Assembly (NCBI GenBank): GCA_016704655.1
Contig: JADIZR010000001.1
Coordinates: forward strand, 1-64,000
DNA length: 64,000 nt
Source of the DNA: Pseudomonadota bacterium
GTDB taxonomy: Bacteria > Pseudomonadota > Gammaproteobacteria > Steroidobacterales > Steroidobacteraceae
Direction of reading: 5' to 3'
Position numbers and translations under genes: made by a program. Of the stretch, positions 1-8,414 are shown one piece after another; positions within the stretch are counted from its first letter, which is position 1, and every line of letters begins with the position of its first letter. The notes beneath the pieces are model-generated. The model did no database searches. It was given only the letters and a program-made list of their open reading frames with translations, and was not told the origin of the DNA.

Positions 1-972
1 CGAAGACGTCAACTTCATGGCCCGCTACGGCCGCGGACTGATCTGCCTGACGCTGACCCGCGACCGTTGCCGCCAGTTGCGCCTGCCGTTGATGGTCAGC
101 GACACCGACGCAGACCAACGCACGAATTTCACGGTGTCGATCGAGGCGGCCGAAGGCGTCACGACCGGCATCTCGGCCTACGACCGCGCGCACACGATCC
201 AGACGGCGGTCGCCGCGGCCGCCCGTGCCGAAGACCTGCGGCAGCCCGGCCACATTTTCCCGCTCATGGCGCAGCCCGGTGGCGTGTTGACGCGCGCCGG
301 TCACACCGAAGCGGGTTGCGACCTGGCGCGTCTTGCTGGCGCCGAACCGGCTGCCGTCATCGTCGAGGTCCTGAACGACGATGGCACGATGGCGCGCCGG
401 CCCGACCTCGAGAAGTTCGCGCACGAACACAGGATCAAGATCGGCACGATTGCCGACCTCATCCGCTACCGGCTGGAGAAGGAGCGCTCGGTCGAGCGCA
501 TCGCTGAACGGCAGGTTGCGACCGAATTCGGCCCGTTCCGCCTGGTCTGCTACGAGGACCACGTCAACAGCACGGTTCACCTCGCGCTGGTCCTCGGCAA
601 CCCGGAGTCGGAGCAGGCGCCGCTGGTGCGCGTGCACCTCAAGGACACCGTGCGTGACGTGGTCGGCGCGATTGAAGTGGGGCACAGCTGGTCGCTGCGC
701 GGCGCGATCGAGCGCGTTGCGCGCGAAGGCTCGGGCATCGTCGTGCTGTTGCGTCCGCACGAAAGTCCGCTCGATATCGCCGAGGCCGTCCGCTCCAGCC
801 ATCCCACGGCGGCGGCGAGCCCGCGCGCGGTGCGCAGGTGCTGCGTACCTACGGCATCGGGGCGCAGATCCTCCGCGATCTCGGCGTGCGCAGAATGCGC
901 GTGCTGAGCGCGCCGAAGCAGATGCACGGGCTTTCAGCGTTCGGCCTCGAAGTCGCCGAATACGTGGACTGA
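1..972 (+). CDS. ribBA: RibBA-type 3,4-dihydroxy-2-butanone 4-phosphate synthase, 5'-truncated and frameshifted
   Basis: Makes the four-carbon precursor of riboflavin from ribulose 5-phosphate. The window opens inside the RibB domain at the conserved NFMARYGRGLICL stretch, so the first roughly 70 codons lie outside. The RibB part runs to about position 480. What follows is a GTP cyclohydrolase II-like domain without the family's zinc-binding cysteines and without the SLRCDCG-type motif, so it is probably not a working RibA; such degenerate C-termini are common in Gammaproteobacteria. The reading frame that starts the gene drifts into nonsense after about position 785, while the expected ending (RTYGIGAQILRDLGV, stop at 970-972) is in another frame. 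A one-base deletion between about 785 and 835 explains this and is probably a sequence error. A ribosome binding site for ribH overlaps the stop. Confidence 0.88.
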
Positions 973-986
973 GGAGCAGACTCGAG

Positions 987-1463
987 ATGGACAATATCCG
1001 CACCTTGCAGGGCGACGTCATCGCACGCGACCTGCGCATCGCCATCATCGCCTCGCGGTTCAACGACGCGATCGTCGACAACCTCGTGCGCGGCGCGGTG
1101 GACGCGCTGCTGCGTCACGGCGCCAGCGAAAAGCAGCTCGAGATCATCCGCGTTCCTGGCGCTTACGACCTGCCCTACGTCGCGCGACGCGTCGCGGCGT
1201 CGAAGCGCTGCGACGCCATCGTCGCACTGGGCGCAGTGATCCGCGGCGCCACGCCGCACTTCGATTACGTCTGCAGCCAGTGTGCCTCGGGTCTCGCGCG
1301 CGCCGCGGACGATACCGGCGTGCCGATCGCATTCGGCGTCCTGACGACTGACACCATCGAGCAGGCAGTGGAGCGGGCCGGCACCAAGGCGGGCAACAAG
1401 GGTGCCGACGCCGCCCTCGTGGCGATCGAGCTGGCGAACCTGATGCGCCGGCTGGACGTCTGA
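987..1463 (+). CDS. ribH: 6,7-dimethyl-8-ribityllumazine synthase
   Basis: Condenses the ribityl-aminouracil intermediate with the four-carbon product of RibB to give lumazine, the penultimate riboflavin step. The 158-residue product has the family's full length and its signatures: an N-terminal IAIIASRFND strand, the RVPGAYDLPYVARR region and the ALGAVIRGATPHFDYVC active-site segment with its conserved histidine. ATG 987 follows a GGAGCAGA ribosome binding site overlapping the ribBA stop. The gene sits between ribBA and nusB, the usual gammaproteobacterial order, and is very likely in one transcript with them. Confidence 0.96.
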   Translation: MDNIRTLQGDVIARDLRIAIIASRFNDAIVDNLVRGAVDALLRHGASEKQLEIIRVPGAYDLPYVARRVAASKRCDAIVALGAVIRGATPHFDYVCSQCASGLARAADDTGVPIAFGVLTTDTIEQAVERAGTKAGNKGADAALVAIELANLMRRLDV

Positions 1464-1465
1464 GA

Positions 1466-1936
1466 ATGACGCGACCCCGCGGCGACCGTTCCGGGCGAGC
1501 GCGCAGCCTGTCGCGCCGCCTCGCGCTGCAGGCGCTCTACCAGTGGCAGATGACCGGCCAGTCGTTGCCGGAGCTGCGCAACCAGTACGCCTGCGACGAA
1601 GGTTATGCCGAGGTCGATCCGGAATACTTCCAGCAGTTGCTGCAAGGTGTGGTCGAGGATTCCGCGGCACTCGACGCCATGATCGGGGAATGGCTCGATC
1701 GGCCGGTGGCGCAGCTCGATCCGGTCGAGCACGCAGTGCTGCTGATCGGTGTCGAAGAACTCCGCCTGCACGTCGAAGTGCCGTACAAGGTGGTGCTGAA
1801 CGAGTGCGTCGAACTCACCAAGAAGTTCGGGGCGACCGACGGCCACAAGTTCATCAACGCGGTGCTCGATCGCGCTGCGCGCCAGTTGCGCGCGACCGAG
1901 CAGCAGGCCACGGCGCGACGCTCGCCGGGCAAGTAA
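1466..1936 (+). CDS. nusB: Transcription antitermination factor NusB
   Basis: All-helical RNA-binding protein that with NusE (S10) binds boxA and assembles antitermination complexes on rRNA operons. The 156-residue product starts with a basic segment (RSLSRRLALQALYQWQ) and keeps the family's core patterns PVEHAVLLIGVEEL, VPYKVVLNECVEL and the ending KFINAVLDRAARQLR. ATG 1466 lies two bases after the ribH stop, so the two are translationally close. The ribH-nusB-thiL order is standard in this class. Confidence 0.96.
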   Translation: MTRPRGDRSGRARSLSRRLALQALYQWQMTGQSLPELRNQYACDEGYAEVDPEYFQQLLQGVVEDSAALDAMIGEWLDRPVAQLDPVEHAVLLIGVEELRLHVEVPYKVVLNECVELTKKFGATDGHKFINAVLDRAARQLRATEQQATARRSPGK

Positions 1937-1963
1937 CGGCACCGCCCGAACCCCGGAGCAGCC

Positions 1964-2923
1964 GTGCCCCTCGGTGAGTTCGACATCATCGCCCGCTACT
2001 TCTCGCGCAGTTCGCGGCGCAGCGACGTCCTGCTCGGCGTGGGCGACGACGCTGCCTTGCTGACGCCGGCTCCGGGTCAGGTCCTGGTGGCCGCGACGGA
2101 TACGCTGGTCGAAGGCCGCCACTTCCTGCCGGGTACGCCCGCCAACGCAATCGGGCATCAGGCGCTGGCCGTGAATCTGAGCGATCTGGCCGCGATGGGC
2201 GCCGAACCCGCATGGGCGTTGCTTTCACTTTCGATGCCGCACTCCGACGAACGCTGGCTCGCAGGTTTCGCGGACGGCTTGTTTGCGCTGGCCGAACGAC
2301 ACGGCGTTGCACTCGTCGGCGGCGATACGGTATCGGGCCCGCTCGTCGTCACAGTCGAAGTGCTGGGATTCGTGCCGCCCGCCGTGGTACTGCGGCGCTC
2401 GGGTGCGCGAGCGGGCGACCTCATCATCGTCTCCGGCGCACCGGGCGTGGCTGCGGCCGGGCTCGAGGAGCTGCAATCGGGCCGGGCAACGTTCGAGTCG
2501 AAGGACGCCCGCGTGCGTCGCTTCCTGCGTGCCGAACCGCGGCTGGCCCTGGGGCGCGCGCTGCGGGGTTTCGCCACGGCTGCGATGGACGTCTCGGATG
2601 GGTTACTCGGCGATCTCGGCAAGCTCGCGCGTTCGAGCGGCGTCGGTGCGTGCATCGACCTCGAGCGTCTGCCGCTGGCACCCGAACTCGCGGCGTATCC
2701 ACTGGTCGAGCAGGAACGCCTGGTGCTGCACGGCGGCGACGACTACGAACTGCTCTTTACGCTGCCCGCCGATCACTTCGGGCACATCGCGCAACTCGCC
2801 GAGGCCGGTGGCTGCAGACTGCGGTGTCTCGGCTCGATGGTGCAGGGCGAGGGCGTCGAGTGCCGTCGTGACGGCGCGCGCGTCAGTGTCGCGGGGAAAG
2901 GCTATGACCATTTCGCCTCCTGA
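1964..2923 (+). CDS. thiL: Thiamine-monophosphate kinase
   Basis: Phosphorylates thiamine monophosphate to the active cofactor thiamine diphosphate, using ATP. The 319-residue product belongs to the PurM/ThiL/HypE fold. It opens with GEFDIIARYF, has the magnesium/ATP-binding GVGDDAALL, the LSDLAAMGAEPAWALLSLS strand, a GDTVSGP loop, AAMDVSDGLLGDL and the late HGGDDYELLF. GTG 1964 is taken as the start because a CGGAG ribosome binding site precedes it. The 3' end overlaps pgpA by 20 bp. Confidence 0.96.
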   Translation: MPLGEFDIIARYFSRSSRRSDVLLGVGDDAALLTPAPGQVLVAATDTLVEGRHFLPGTPANAIGHQALAVNLSDLAAMGAEPAWALLSLSMPHSDERWLAGFADGLFALAERHGVALVGGDTVSGPLVVTVEVLGFVPPAVVLRRSGARAGDLIIVSGAPGVAAAGLEELQSGRATFESKDARVRRFLRAEPRLALGRALRGFATAAMDVSDGLLGDLGKLARSSGVGACIDLERLPLAPELAAYPLVEQERLVLHGGDDYELLFTLPADHFGHIAQLAEAGGCRLRCLGSMVQGEGVECRRDGARVSVAGKGYDHFAS

Positions 2924-3416
2924 GTCTGGACGCAAGCGCGACCGCATCCCGGTGCCGGCAGCGTTGCTGCGTGATCCCGTCCACCTGTTCGCACTCGGGT
3001 TCGGTTCCGGCCTCGCGCCTGTGGCGCCGGGCACGTTCGGTTCGATCGTCGGCCTGCTGTTCGGGTTGGCGGTCGCACCTTTCGGCTTCTGGTTTGCCCT
3101 GACCGTGACGATCGTCGTCACCATTGCTGGGATCTGGATCTGTGGCGAGAGCGCGCGGAAGCTCGGCGTGCACGACCATTCCGCCATCGTGTGGGACGAG
3201 GTGGCCGGAATGATGCTGACCCTGCTGGCCGCACCGGCCACGTGGTGGGGCATCGGACTCGCTTTCGGCCTGTTCCGGCTGTTTGACGTGTGGAAACCCT
3301 GGCCGATCCGGGAGGTCGATCACGGAATGCGCGGGGGGCTGGGAATTATGCTCGACGACGTAATGGCAGCCCTCATGGCCGTCGCCCTGTTGTTGATCAT
3401 CAAGAAGTACACGTGA
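2904..3416 (+). CDS. pgpA: Phosphatidylglycerophosphatase A
   Basis: Inner-membrane phosphatase that converts phosphatidylglycerol phosphate to phosphatidylglycerol. The 170-residue product has the PgpA signature GFGSGLAPVAPGTFGS, a hydrophobic pair of helices (about residues 45-80), the acidic VWDEVAGMML motif, FRLFDVWKPWPI and GGLGIMLDDVMA before a final membrane helix. ATG 2904 lies inside the end of thiL, consistent with translational coupling. The stop (3414-3416) overlaps the GTG of the next gene. Confidence 0.94.
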   Translation: MTISPPESGRKRDRIPVPAALLRDPVHLFALGFGSGLAPVAPGTFGSIVGLLFGLAVAPFGFWFALTVTIVVTIAGIWICGESARKLGVHDHSAIVWDEVAGMMLTLLAAPATWWGIGLAFGLFRLFDVWKPWPIREVDHGMRGGLGIMLDDVMAALMAVALLLIIKKYT

Positions 3417-4762
3417 CCAAGGCCAGTCCCGCTGATCGACCCGAGGCACCATCGTCCGTGCATCCGCACGTCCAGACGCAGACCTTGGCGGTGCAACCCC
3501 AGCCGGGCACGCCGGACCGTATCGGCAAGTACTACGTCGTGCACGAGGTGGGCCGCGGCAGCACCGGCACGGTCTACCTGTCGCACGATCCGTTCTACGG
3601 CCGCGACGTGGCGATCAAGCTGTATCACGCCACGGTTGGGGACGACGCCGAGAGCCGCAACGCCCGCCGCATGTTCATGGGCGAAGCGAAGATGGTCGGC
3701 AAGCTGCAGCACCCGAACATCGTGCCGATTTTCGACGCGGGCGAGGAGGACGGCCGCCGCTACGTCGTCACCGAGCATGTGCACGGCGCACGTACGCTGA
3801 GCGCGTACTGCCGCTCCGGCAGCCTGCTGCCGATCGACCAGGTCGTCTCCATCCTGTACAAGTGCGCGAAGGCGCTGCACTACGCGCATTCGCGCGGTGT
3901 GGTCCATCGTGACATCAAGCCGTCGAACATCCTGCTGACGCAGGACGGTGACGTGCGCATCGTCGATTTCGGCATCGCCCTCGTCGCGGATTCCGACGTC
4001 TCGCGGCTCGAGGGCGTTGCGGGCAGCCTGGCTTACATGTCGCCGGAGCAGGTGCAGGGCCTCGAGCTCGACGCCCGCTCCGACCTGTATTCGCTCGGCG
4101 CCGTCATGTACGAAATGCTCTGCGGGCAGCGGCCGTTCCGCGCCGGCGCGCTCGGCAAGTTGCTGCGCCAGGTGGTGCAGTCGGAAGCCGAATCGCTGCG
4201 CCTCATCCGGCCGGAAATTCCCGAGGAACTGGAGGAAGTCGTCAAGCGCGCGCTGCAGAAGGAACCGAACAACCGTTACCGCACGGGCACCGAGTTCGCC
4301 GCCGAACTCACGCGCGTGCACCAGAGGCTGCGCGCTTCGCAGGCGGAAATCGACGACGAAGAACGCTTTTCAGTCATGCGCAAGCTGCGCTTCTTCCACG
4401 ACTTTTCGCACGGCGAAATCCGCGAAGTGATGCGCGCCGGGGTCTGGACCGAATGCCAGCCGGGCGAAGCCGTGCTGCGACCCGGCGACATCGACGACCG
4501 GTTCTACATCGTAGTTTCGGGAACCGTGCGCTTGAGCCGCGGCGGCGACATCATCGGCCGCGTTCCCGCGGGCGGCTGCTTCGGTGAGGCCGGATATGCC
4601 GAGGGCTCGCGCCGCGACACGGTCGTCGAGGCCGAAAGCGCGGTGACGATGCTGAAGGTGACGGCGACGCTGCTCGAGCAGTCGTCGGTCTCGTGCCAGC
4701 TGCGCTTCCACAAGGTGTTCGTGCGGGAACTGATCGGGCGGCTGCAGCGGGGGAAGAAGTGA
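3413..4762 (+). CDS. Ser/Thr protein kinase with C-terminal cyclic-nucleotide-binding domain
   Basis: Predicted cytoplasmic eukaryotic-type kinase of 449 residues. From about residue 40 it shows the glycine loop GRGSTGTVYL, the lysine of VAIKLYHA, the catalytic loop HRDIKPSNILL, the magnesium motif DFGIA and the SPE motif (YMSPEQ), so all catalytic residues are present. After a helical linker near residue 320, residues about 345-449 form a cNMP-binding (Crp-like) domain with FYIVVSGTVRLSRGG and GGCFGEAGY. No membrane segment is seen. GTG 3413 overlaps the pgpA stop (GTGA), making it the last gene of the rib-nus-thi-pgp transcript. The natural reading is a kinase gated by a cyclic nucleotide; substrate and ligand are unknown. 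Confidence 0.9.
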   Translation: MTKASPADRPEAPSSVHPHVQTQTLAVQPQPGTPDRIGKYYVVHEVGRGSTGTVYLSHDPFYGRDVAIKLYHATVGDDAESRNARRMFMGEAKMVGKLQHPNIVPIFDAGEEDGRRYVVTEHVHGARTLSAYCRSGSLLPIDQVVSILYKCAKALHYAHSRGVVHRDIKPSNILLTQDGDVRIVDFGIALVADSDVSRLEGVAGSLAYMSPEQVQGLELDARSDLYSLGAVMYEMLCGQRPFRAGALGKLLRQVVQSEAESLRLIRPEIPEELEEVVKRALQKEPNNRYRTGTEFAAELTRVHQRLRASQAEIDDEERFSVMRKLRFFHDFSHGEIREVMRAGVWTECQPGEAVLRPGDIDDRFYIVVSGTVRLSRGGDIIGRVPAGGCFGEAGYAEGSRRDTVVEAESAVTMLKVTATLLEQSSVSCQLRFHKVFVRELIGRLQRGKK

Positions 4763-4814
4763 CGGAAGGGGGGGGAGGAGAGGGAAGGAAGGAAGGCGGG
4801 AAGGAGAGGAAGGC
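4763..4814 (+). repeat. Purine-rich GGAAGG-type tract directly after the kinase stop
   Basis: An almost uninterrupted run of G and A begins at the first base after the kinase stop and contains several GGAAGG/GAAGG words and a G8 run. It is the least regular member of the array family also seen near 7.4, 14.6, 22.6, 23.6 and 40.5 kb. The purine strand is the coding strand of the gene just ended. The rest of the gap to 4901 shows only the leader of the next gene. Confidence 0.7.
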
Positions 4815-4901
4815 GGTAGCCGTCGCCCCGCGCACCTTGCGAAAACTATCACGTGCACTGGCGTGTATCCTGCTTCGGTCGCGAACAGCAGGGAAAACGA
4901 A

Positions 4902-5375
4902 ATGAAAGCACAGAGACTTCGGCCGACGAGCCTGCTTGCCGGCCTGGCTGCCATGCTCGCATGCAGTACCGTGCCAGTGGCGCATGCCGCTGCTCCGCCT
5001 GTGCCAGACCCGTGCGCGCTCGTCACGGTGGCTGAAATTCAGCAGATCGCCGGTCCGCTCACTGGCACTCCCAGGGCGACCGATCCGGCGAGCGGTGAGA
5101 TCAGCTGCACGTACGAGCCCGCGCAGGGACCGTCATACATCGACATCCGGTTGCACGACGGGGAACTCAGTGCGTGGAAGGCACGTACTGGGGGCAAGAG
5201 TCCCGTTTCGCTGCCCGAACTGGGCAAGGATTCGTTCGTAAATCCTGATGCCGATGGCTACACGGAACTCTTTGCCAGCAAAGGCGCCCTGATCCTGAAT
5301 GTCTCACTGCCGTCCGGGCCAACCGCAGTCGCAACGGCCAAGGCCATTGCGAAGAAGGCCCTCACGCGCCTGTAG
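4902..5375 (+). CDS. Secreted protein of unknown function
   Basis: A 157-residue product with a clear signal peptide: basic start MKAQRLR, hydrophobic core, cleavage likely after the AHA near residue 30. The mature part starts PPVPDPCALVTVAEIQQIAG and has a second cysteine in EISCTY, a layout seen in small extracytoplasmic proteins of the DUF3558-like type, with two cysteines able to form a disulfide. I do not recognise the family with certainty. ATG 4902 has an AGGGAAAA ribosome binding site; an in-frame GTG at 4863 would spoil the signal peptide. Its 3' end overlaps lemA on the other strand by 14 bp. Confidence 0.7.
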   Translation: MKAQRLRPTSLLAGLAAMLACSTVPVAHAAAPPVPDPCALVTVAEIQQIAGPLTGTPRATDPASGEISCTYEPAQGPSYIDIRLHDGELSAWKARTGGKSPVSLPELGKDSFVNPDADGYTELFASKGALILNVSLPSGPTAVATAKAIAKKALTRL

Positions 5376-5919
5376 AGGGCGCCGGACGGCCTTCGAACAG
5401 CGCCCGCCGAATCAGGCCTGCTGCCGTCGCCAGGAGCAGTTCCGGAAACTGCTCCATCCGTACGTTGTTGATGTTGACCGCCGCGTTGTAGTACTCGCGC
5501 CGGTGCGCGATCTGTTCCTCGAGCGCCGATATGCGTTGCAGCAGTGCGGCGAACACTTCGTTGGCGCGCAGTTGCGGATAGCTCTCGGCCACGGCCAGCA
5601 GCTGGGACACGCCCTGCGTGAGGGCTGCCTCGGTGGCCAGCCTGTCCTCTCCCTGGCCAGTTGTCGCAGCGCGTGCGCGCAAGGCGGTCAGTTTCTCGAG
5701 CAGGCTGCGTTCGTGACCCATGTAGGCCTGCGCGGCATCGACGAGCTTCGGCAGCTCGTCGTGGCGCTGCTTCAGCAGCACGTCGATGTTGGACCACGCC
5801 TGGTCCACCTGGTGCTTCACCTGGATCAGCGCGTTATAGAGCGACACGGCATAGGCGACGGCCGCGACCACGAGCAGCGCCAGAGCCATCACGACGACTG
5901 CAAGCCACGCCATGGTCAT
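5362..5919 (-). CDS. lemA: LemA family membrane protein
   Basis: A 185-residue protein with one N-terminal membrane helix (about residues 5-27) followed by YNALIQVKHQVDQAWSNIDVLLKQRHDELPKL-type sequence, the hallmark of LemA, and a long helical bundle ending in an IAHRREYYNAAVNINNVRMEQFP-like segment. The fold is a coiled antiparallel bundle, probably facing the periplasm; the biochemical role is unknown. Its ATG overlaps the stop of the upstream GIDE-domain gene (ATGA at 5916-5919), so the pair is translationally coupled, a combination repeated in many bacteria. Confidence 0.93.
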   Translation of the reverse strand: MTMAWLAVVVMALALLVVAAVAYAVSLYNALIQVKHQVDQAWSNIDVLLKQRHDELPKLVDAAQAYMGHERSLLEKLTALRARAATTGQGEDRLATEAALTQGVSQLLAVAESYPQLRANEVFAALLQRISALEEQIAHRREYYNAAVNINNVRMEQFPELLLATAAGLIRRALFEGRPAPSTGA

Positions 5920-7337
5920 GTTCCTGCGGCGAATTCCACCAGTTCATACAGCGTATAACAAAGCACCACGGCACCCGCGCCGCAGAACAGCTGCCAACGT
6001 TTGCGCAACGAAGTGAGCGCCGCCGGCTCGGGTCGATTCGCAACGAGGAACGGCCGCCCGGCGCGACCCTTCCATACGACCGTCGCGGCGGGAGCGATGT
6101 CGGGTGGGCTGCAGTCGTCTGCACCGCGCGCACGTTCGCCGCCAGTACCGATCTTGCTGAACATGTCGAGGAAACCAATCAGCACGGCGACGACGACCTG
6201 CGCCGGGCCTGGCGCGGCAGTTACGAACTTGCGACGCCACTCGCCGGTGCGAATCGACGCCATGAAGCGCTCGATTGTGCCTGTGTCGCCAGGCGCCGGC
6301 AGGTTGCGACGCTCGTCGAGGGTACCAATGACGTACACGGCCCCGTTCGCTTCGAGGCAGGTCTCGCTGACGCGGATGCGCTGATTTCCCGACCATGGAA
6401 ACCCCAGCTCGTCGAGCAACCTGGTGCCGGGACTCGGCAGCGCATCCTTGCGCGATTCCCAGATCTGCGCCTCGAGCAGCAGGTCTGCGCCCTTGAGCCA
6501 GACCGGGACCTGCCCGGTGTCGTCCGCGAGCTCGACGACCCCAATGTCGCCGCCATGACGTGCGGCAACCTGGCGCCATTCGCCGTTGTTGCGGCCGTCC
6601 TCGTACCACAGGTGAATGGCTGCATCCCACCAGACGCTGGGGCGGCCGGTGACCGGAGCAATCGATGGTTGCGCCGTCACTGCGCGGCCTGCCAGCTCGA
6701 CCAGTCCGAGTGCCGCGCTGCTCGTCCTCGCGGTGGGCGTATTGGCCACGGCGAGTCCGTCGCGCAGGCCGTGCAGGCCCTTGCGGAACAGCCAGCCGCC
6801 GGCGAGAAATCCCGCTGGAATCGAGATGACGGGATGAAGCAGCAAGGACAGCAGGATGATCAGGACGACCAGCAGCGCGAGCACGGCGACGACGAGGCCG
6901 ACCACCTTGAGCGTGCTCCATTCGCTCGACGACACACCCAGTCGCGCCTGGGCCTCCTGCAGCGGCAGTCGTTCACCGAGCCAGCGCGGTCCGAGGCGCT
7001 GCCGCACGGCCGCGACGATGTCGTCGCGCTGCGCGCCGGCAGGCAGCACGCGCATGAATGGCTTGCCATCCTCGCGACCGCCGGACAGGATCAGCCACTC
7101 CATCTGCGCGGGAACCCAGCCCGGCAAGTCCGGGCTGCCAGGTCCGCCCATTCCAGCCATCGCGGCCGTGCCGCCTGCTCCGATGGAACTCCAGTGGCGC
7201 GAGTCAACGCCACTGCCGAGGGGACCGTCAGACTCGAAACGAAGCGCGTCCGCGTCGATCTCGAACGAGCAGTGCGTTTCGCCGAGCGGTGTACGCAGCG
7301 CGAAGGTCCAGTGCAGCGCATCGTCCCCGATCGTCAT
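5916..7337 (-). CDS. GIDE-domain (MULAN-like) membrane protein
   Basis: A 473-residue membrane protein. An N-terminal soluble region of about 150 residues is followed by a strongly hydrophobic double segment (about 155-190), then a domain opening with NTPTARTSSAALGLVELAG that matches the GIDE/MULAN domain known from mitochondrial E3 ligases, here without a RING finger, and closing membrane helices near 375-395 and 445-465. Bacterial GIDE proteins commonly sit beside LemA, as here. Function is unknown; an envelope-stress or membrane-scaffold role is a guess. The start lies just after a purine-rich repeat array that supplies its ribosome binding region. Confidence 0.75.
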   Translation of the reverse strand: MTIGDDALHWTFALRTPLGETHCSFEIDADALRFESDGPLGSGVDSRHWSSIGAGGTAAMAGMGGPGSPDLPGWVPAQMEWLILSGGREDGKPFMRVLPAGAQRDDIVAAVRQRLGPRWLGERLPLQEAQARLGVSSSEWSTLKVVGLVVAVLALLVVLIILLSLLLHPVISIPAGFLAGGWLFRKGLHGLRDGLAVANTPTARTSSAALGLVELAGRAVTAQPSIAPVTGRPSVWWDAAIHLWYEDGRNNGEWRQVAARHGGDIGVVELADDTGQVPVWLKGADLLLEAQIWESRKDALPSPGTRLLDELGFPWSGNQRIRVSETCLEANGAVYVIGTLDERRNLPAPGDTGTIERFMASIRTGEWRRKFVTAAPGPAQVVVAVLIGFLDMFSKIGTGGERARGADDCSPPDIAPAATVVWKGRAGRPFLVANRPEPAALTSLRKRWQLFCGAGAVVLCYTLYELVEFAAGT

Positions 7338-7343
7338 GCCTGC

Positions 7344-7450
7344 TCCCCTTCCTGCCCTTCCTGTCCTTCCTGCCCTTCCTGTCCTTCCTGTCCTTCCTGT
7401 CCTTCCTGTACTTCCTGTCCTTCCTGCCCTTCCTCCCCTTCCTCCCCTTC
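7344..7450 (-). repeat. 9-bp GGAAGG array between folE2 and the GIDE gene
   Basis: About twelve tandem copies of a 9-bp unit, CCTTCCTGY on the plus strand and therefore purine-rich (RCAGGAAGG) on the minus strand. It starts at the base after the folE2 stop and ends 6 bp before the ATG of the GIDE gene. Each unit contains a Shine-Dalgarno-like AGGA, so the array forms the whole untranslated leader of the downstream gene. Copies differ mostly in one position. Confidence 0.92.
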
Positions 7451-8320
7451 CTACTCCCTTTCCTTGTCCTTCTCGATCAGCGCATACGCACTGTGATTGT
7501 GGATCGACTCGAAGTTCTCGGCTTCGACCACGTAGGCCAGCACGCGCTCTTCACCGTTCAGCCGAACCGCCACGTCCCGGACGATGTCCTCGACGAATTT
7601 CGGGTTGTCGTAGGCGCGCTCGGTCACGTACTTCTCGTCCGGGCGTTTCAGGATGCTGAACACTTCGCACGACGCTTCCTGCTCGGCGATGTTGATCAGT
7701 TCCTCGATCCACACGTGCTCGCGCACGCGCGCCTTGATCGTGATGTGCGAGCGCTGGTTGTGCGCGCCGTAATCCGAGATGCGCTTGGAGCACGGGCAAA
7801 GGCTCGTCGCGGCGACGACCACGCGAATCCACATCTGCTCGACGCCGTCGTGGATCTCGCCGATCAGGCTGGCGTCGTACTTGACGACGCTCTCCACCTT
7901 GCTGACCGGCGCCTGCTTCATGACGAAGTAGGGGAACGACATCTCGATGTGTCCGGAAGTGGCGTCGAGCCGCTCCGTCATTTCGGTGAGCATGGCGCGG
8001 AACGAGTCGACCGAGATCTCCCGCTCGTGCAGGTGCAGGATCTCGACGAACCGCGACATGTGCGTGCCCTTGAAGTTGTGGGGCAGCGCGACGTACATGT
8101 TGAAGTTGGCGACCGTGTGCTGGTCGCCGCCCGAACGGTCGCGCACGCGCACCGGGTGATACACGTCCTTGATGCCGACCTTGTTGATCGGGATCTGGCG
8201 CGAGTCGGCCCGACCCTGGACGTCCTCGATGGGCGTCACGCTGGCGCTGCCGAGCGTTTTGCCAAGCGTTGTAGACGGGCGGCTCATGTCGTGGTCCGGG
8301 CGGGAGGTGCTGTCGTCCAT
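7451..8320 (-). CDS. folE2: GTP cyclohydrolase FolE2 (type IB)
   Basis: Converts GTP to 7,8-dihydroneopterin triphosphate, the first step of folate and queuosine/pterin synthesis. The product is 289 residues from ATG 8320; ATG 8287 is an alternative 11 codons later and neither has a clear ribosome binding site. Family marks: DVQGRADSRQIPINKVGIKD at the start of the conserved core, the catalytic cysteine region ATSLCPCSKRISDYGAHNQR, the SFPYFV glutamate/metal region and HNHSAYALIEK at the end. FolE2 replaces or backs up zinc-dependent FolE and is often zinc-regulated. Here it stands alone without a visible Zur site. Confidence 0.94.
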   Translation of the reverse strand: MDDSTSRPDHDMSRPSTTLGKTLGSASVTPIEDVQGRADSRQIPINKVGIKDVYHPVRVRDRSGGDQHTVANFNMYVALPHNFKGTHMSRFVEILHLHEREISVDSFRAMLTEMTERLDATSGHIEMSFPYFVMKQAPVSKVESVVKYDASLIGEIHDGVEQMWIRVVVAATSLCPCSKRISDYGAHNQRSHITIKARVREHVWIEELINIAEQEASCEVFSILKRPDEKYVTERAYDNPKFVEDIVRDVAVRLNGEERVLAYVVEAENFESIHNHSAYALIEKDKERE

Positions 8321-8414
8321 TCGGATAGGGGCGGAAGTGGATTCCCGCCAGTTCGGGCAAGTATACGAGACTCTGTCCGGGGTTGCCGCGGAGCGGGCGG
8401 CGATGCGCGGGGTT

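Noticed and set aside
7344..7450. Tandem arrays as a possible CRISPR
   Set aside because: Units are 9 bp with no spacers and no cas genes are present.
5661..7496. 611-codon plus-strand frame ending in a serine/cysteine/proline repeat
   Set aside because: Antisense to the GIDE gene; the repeat is the translated 9-bp array.
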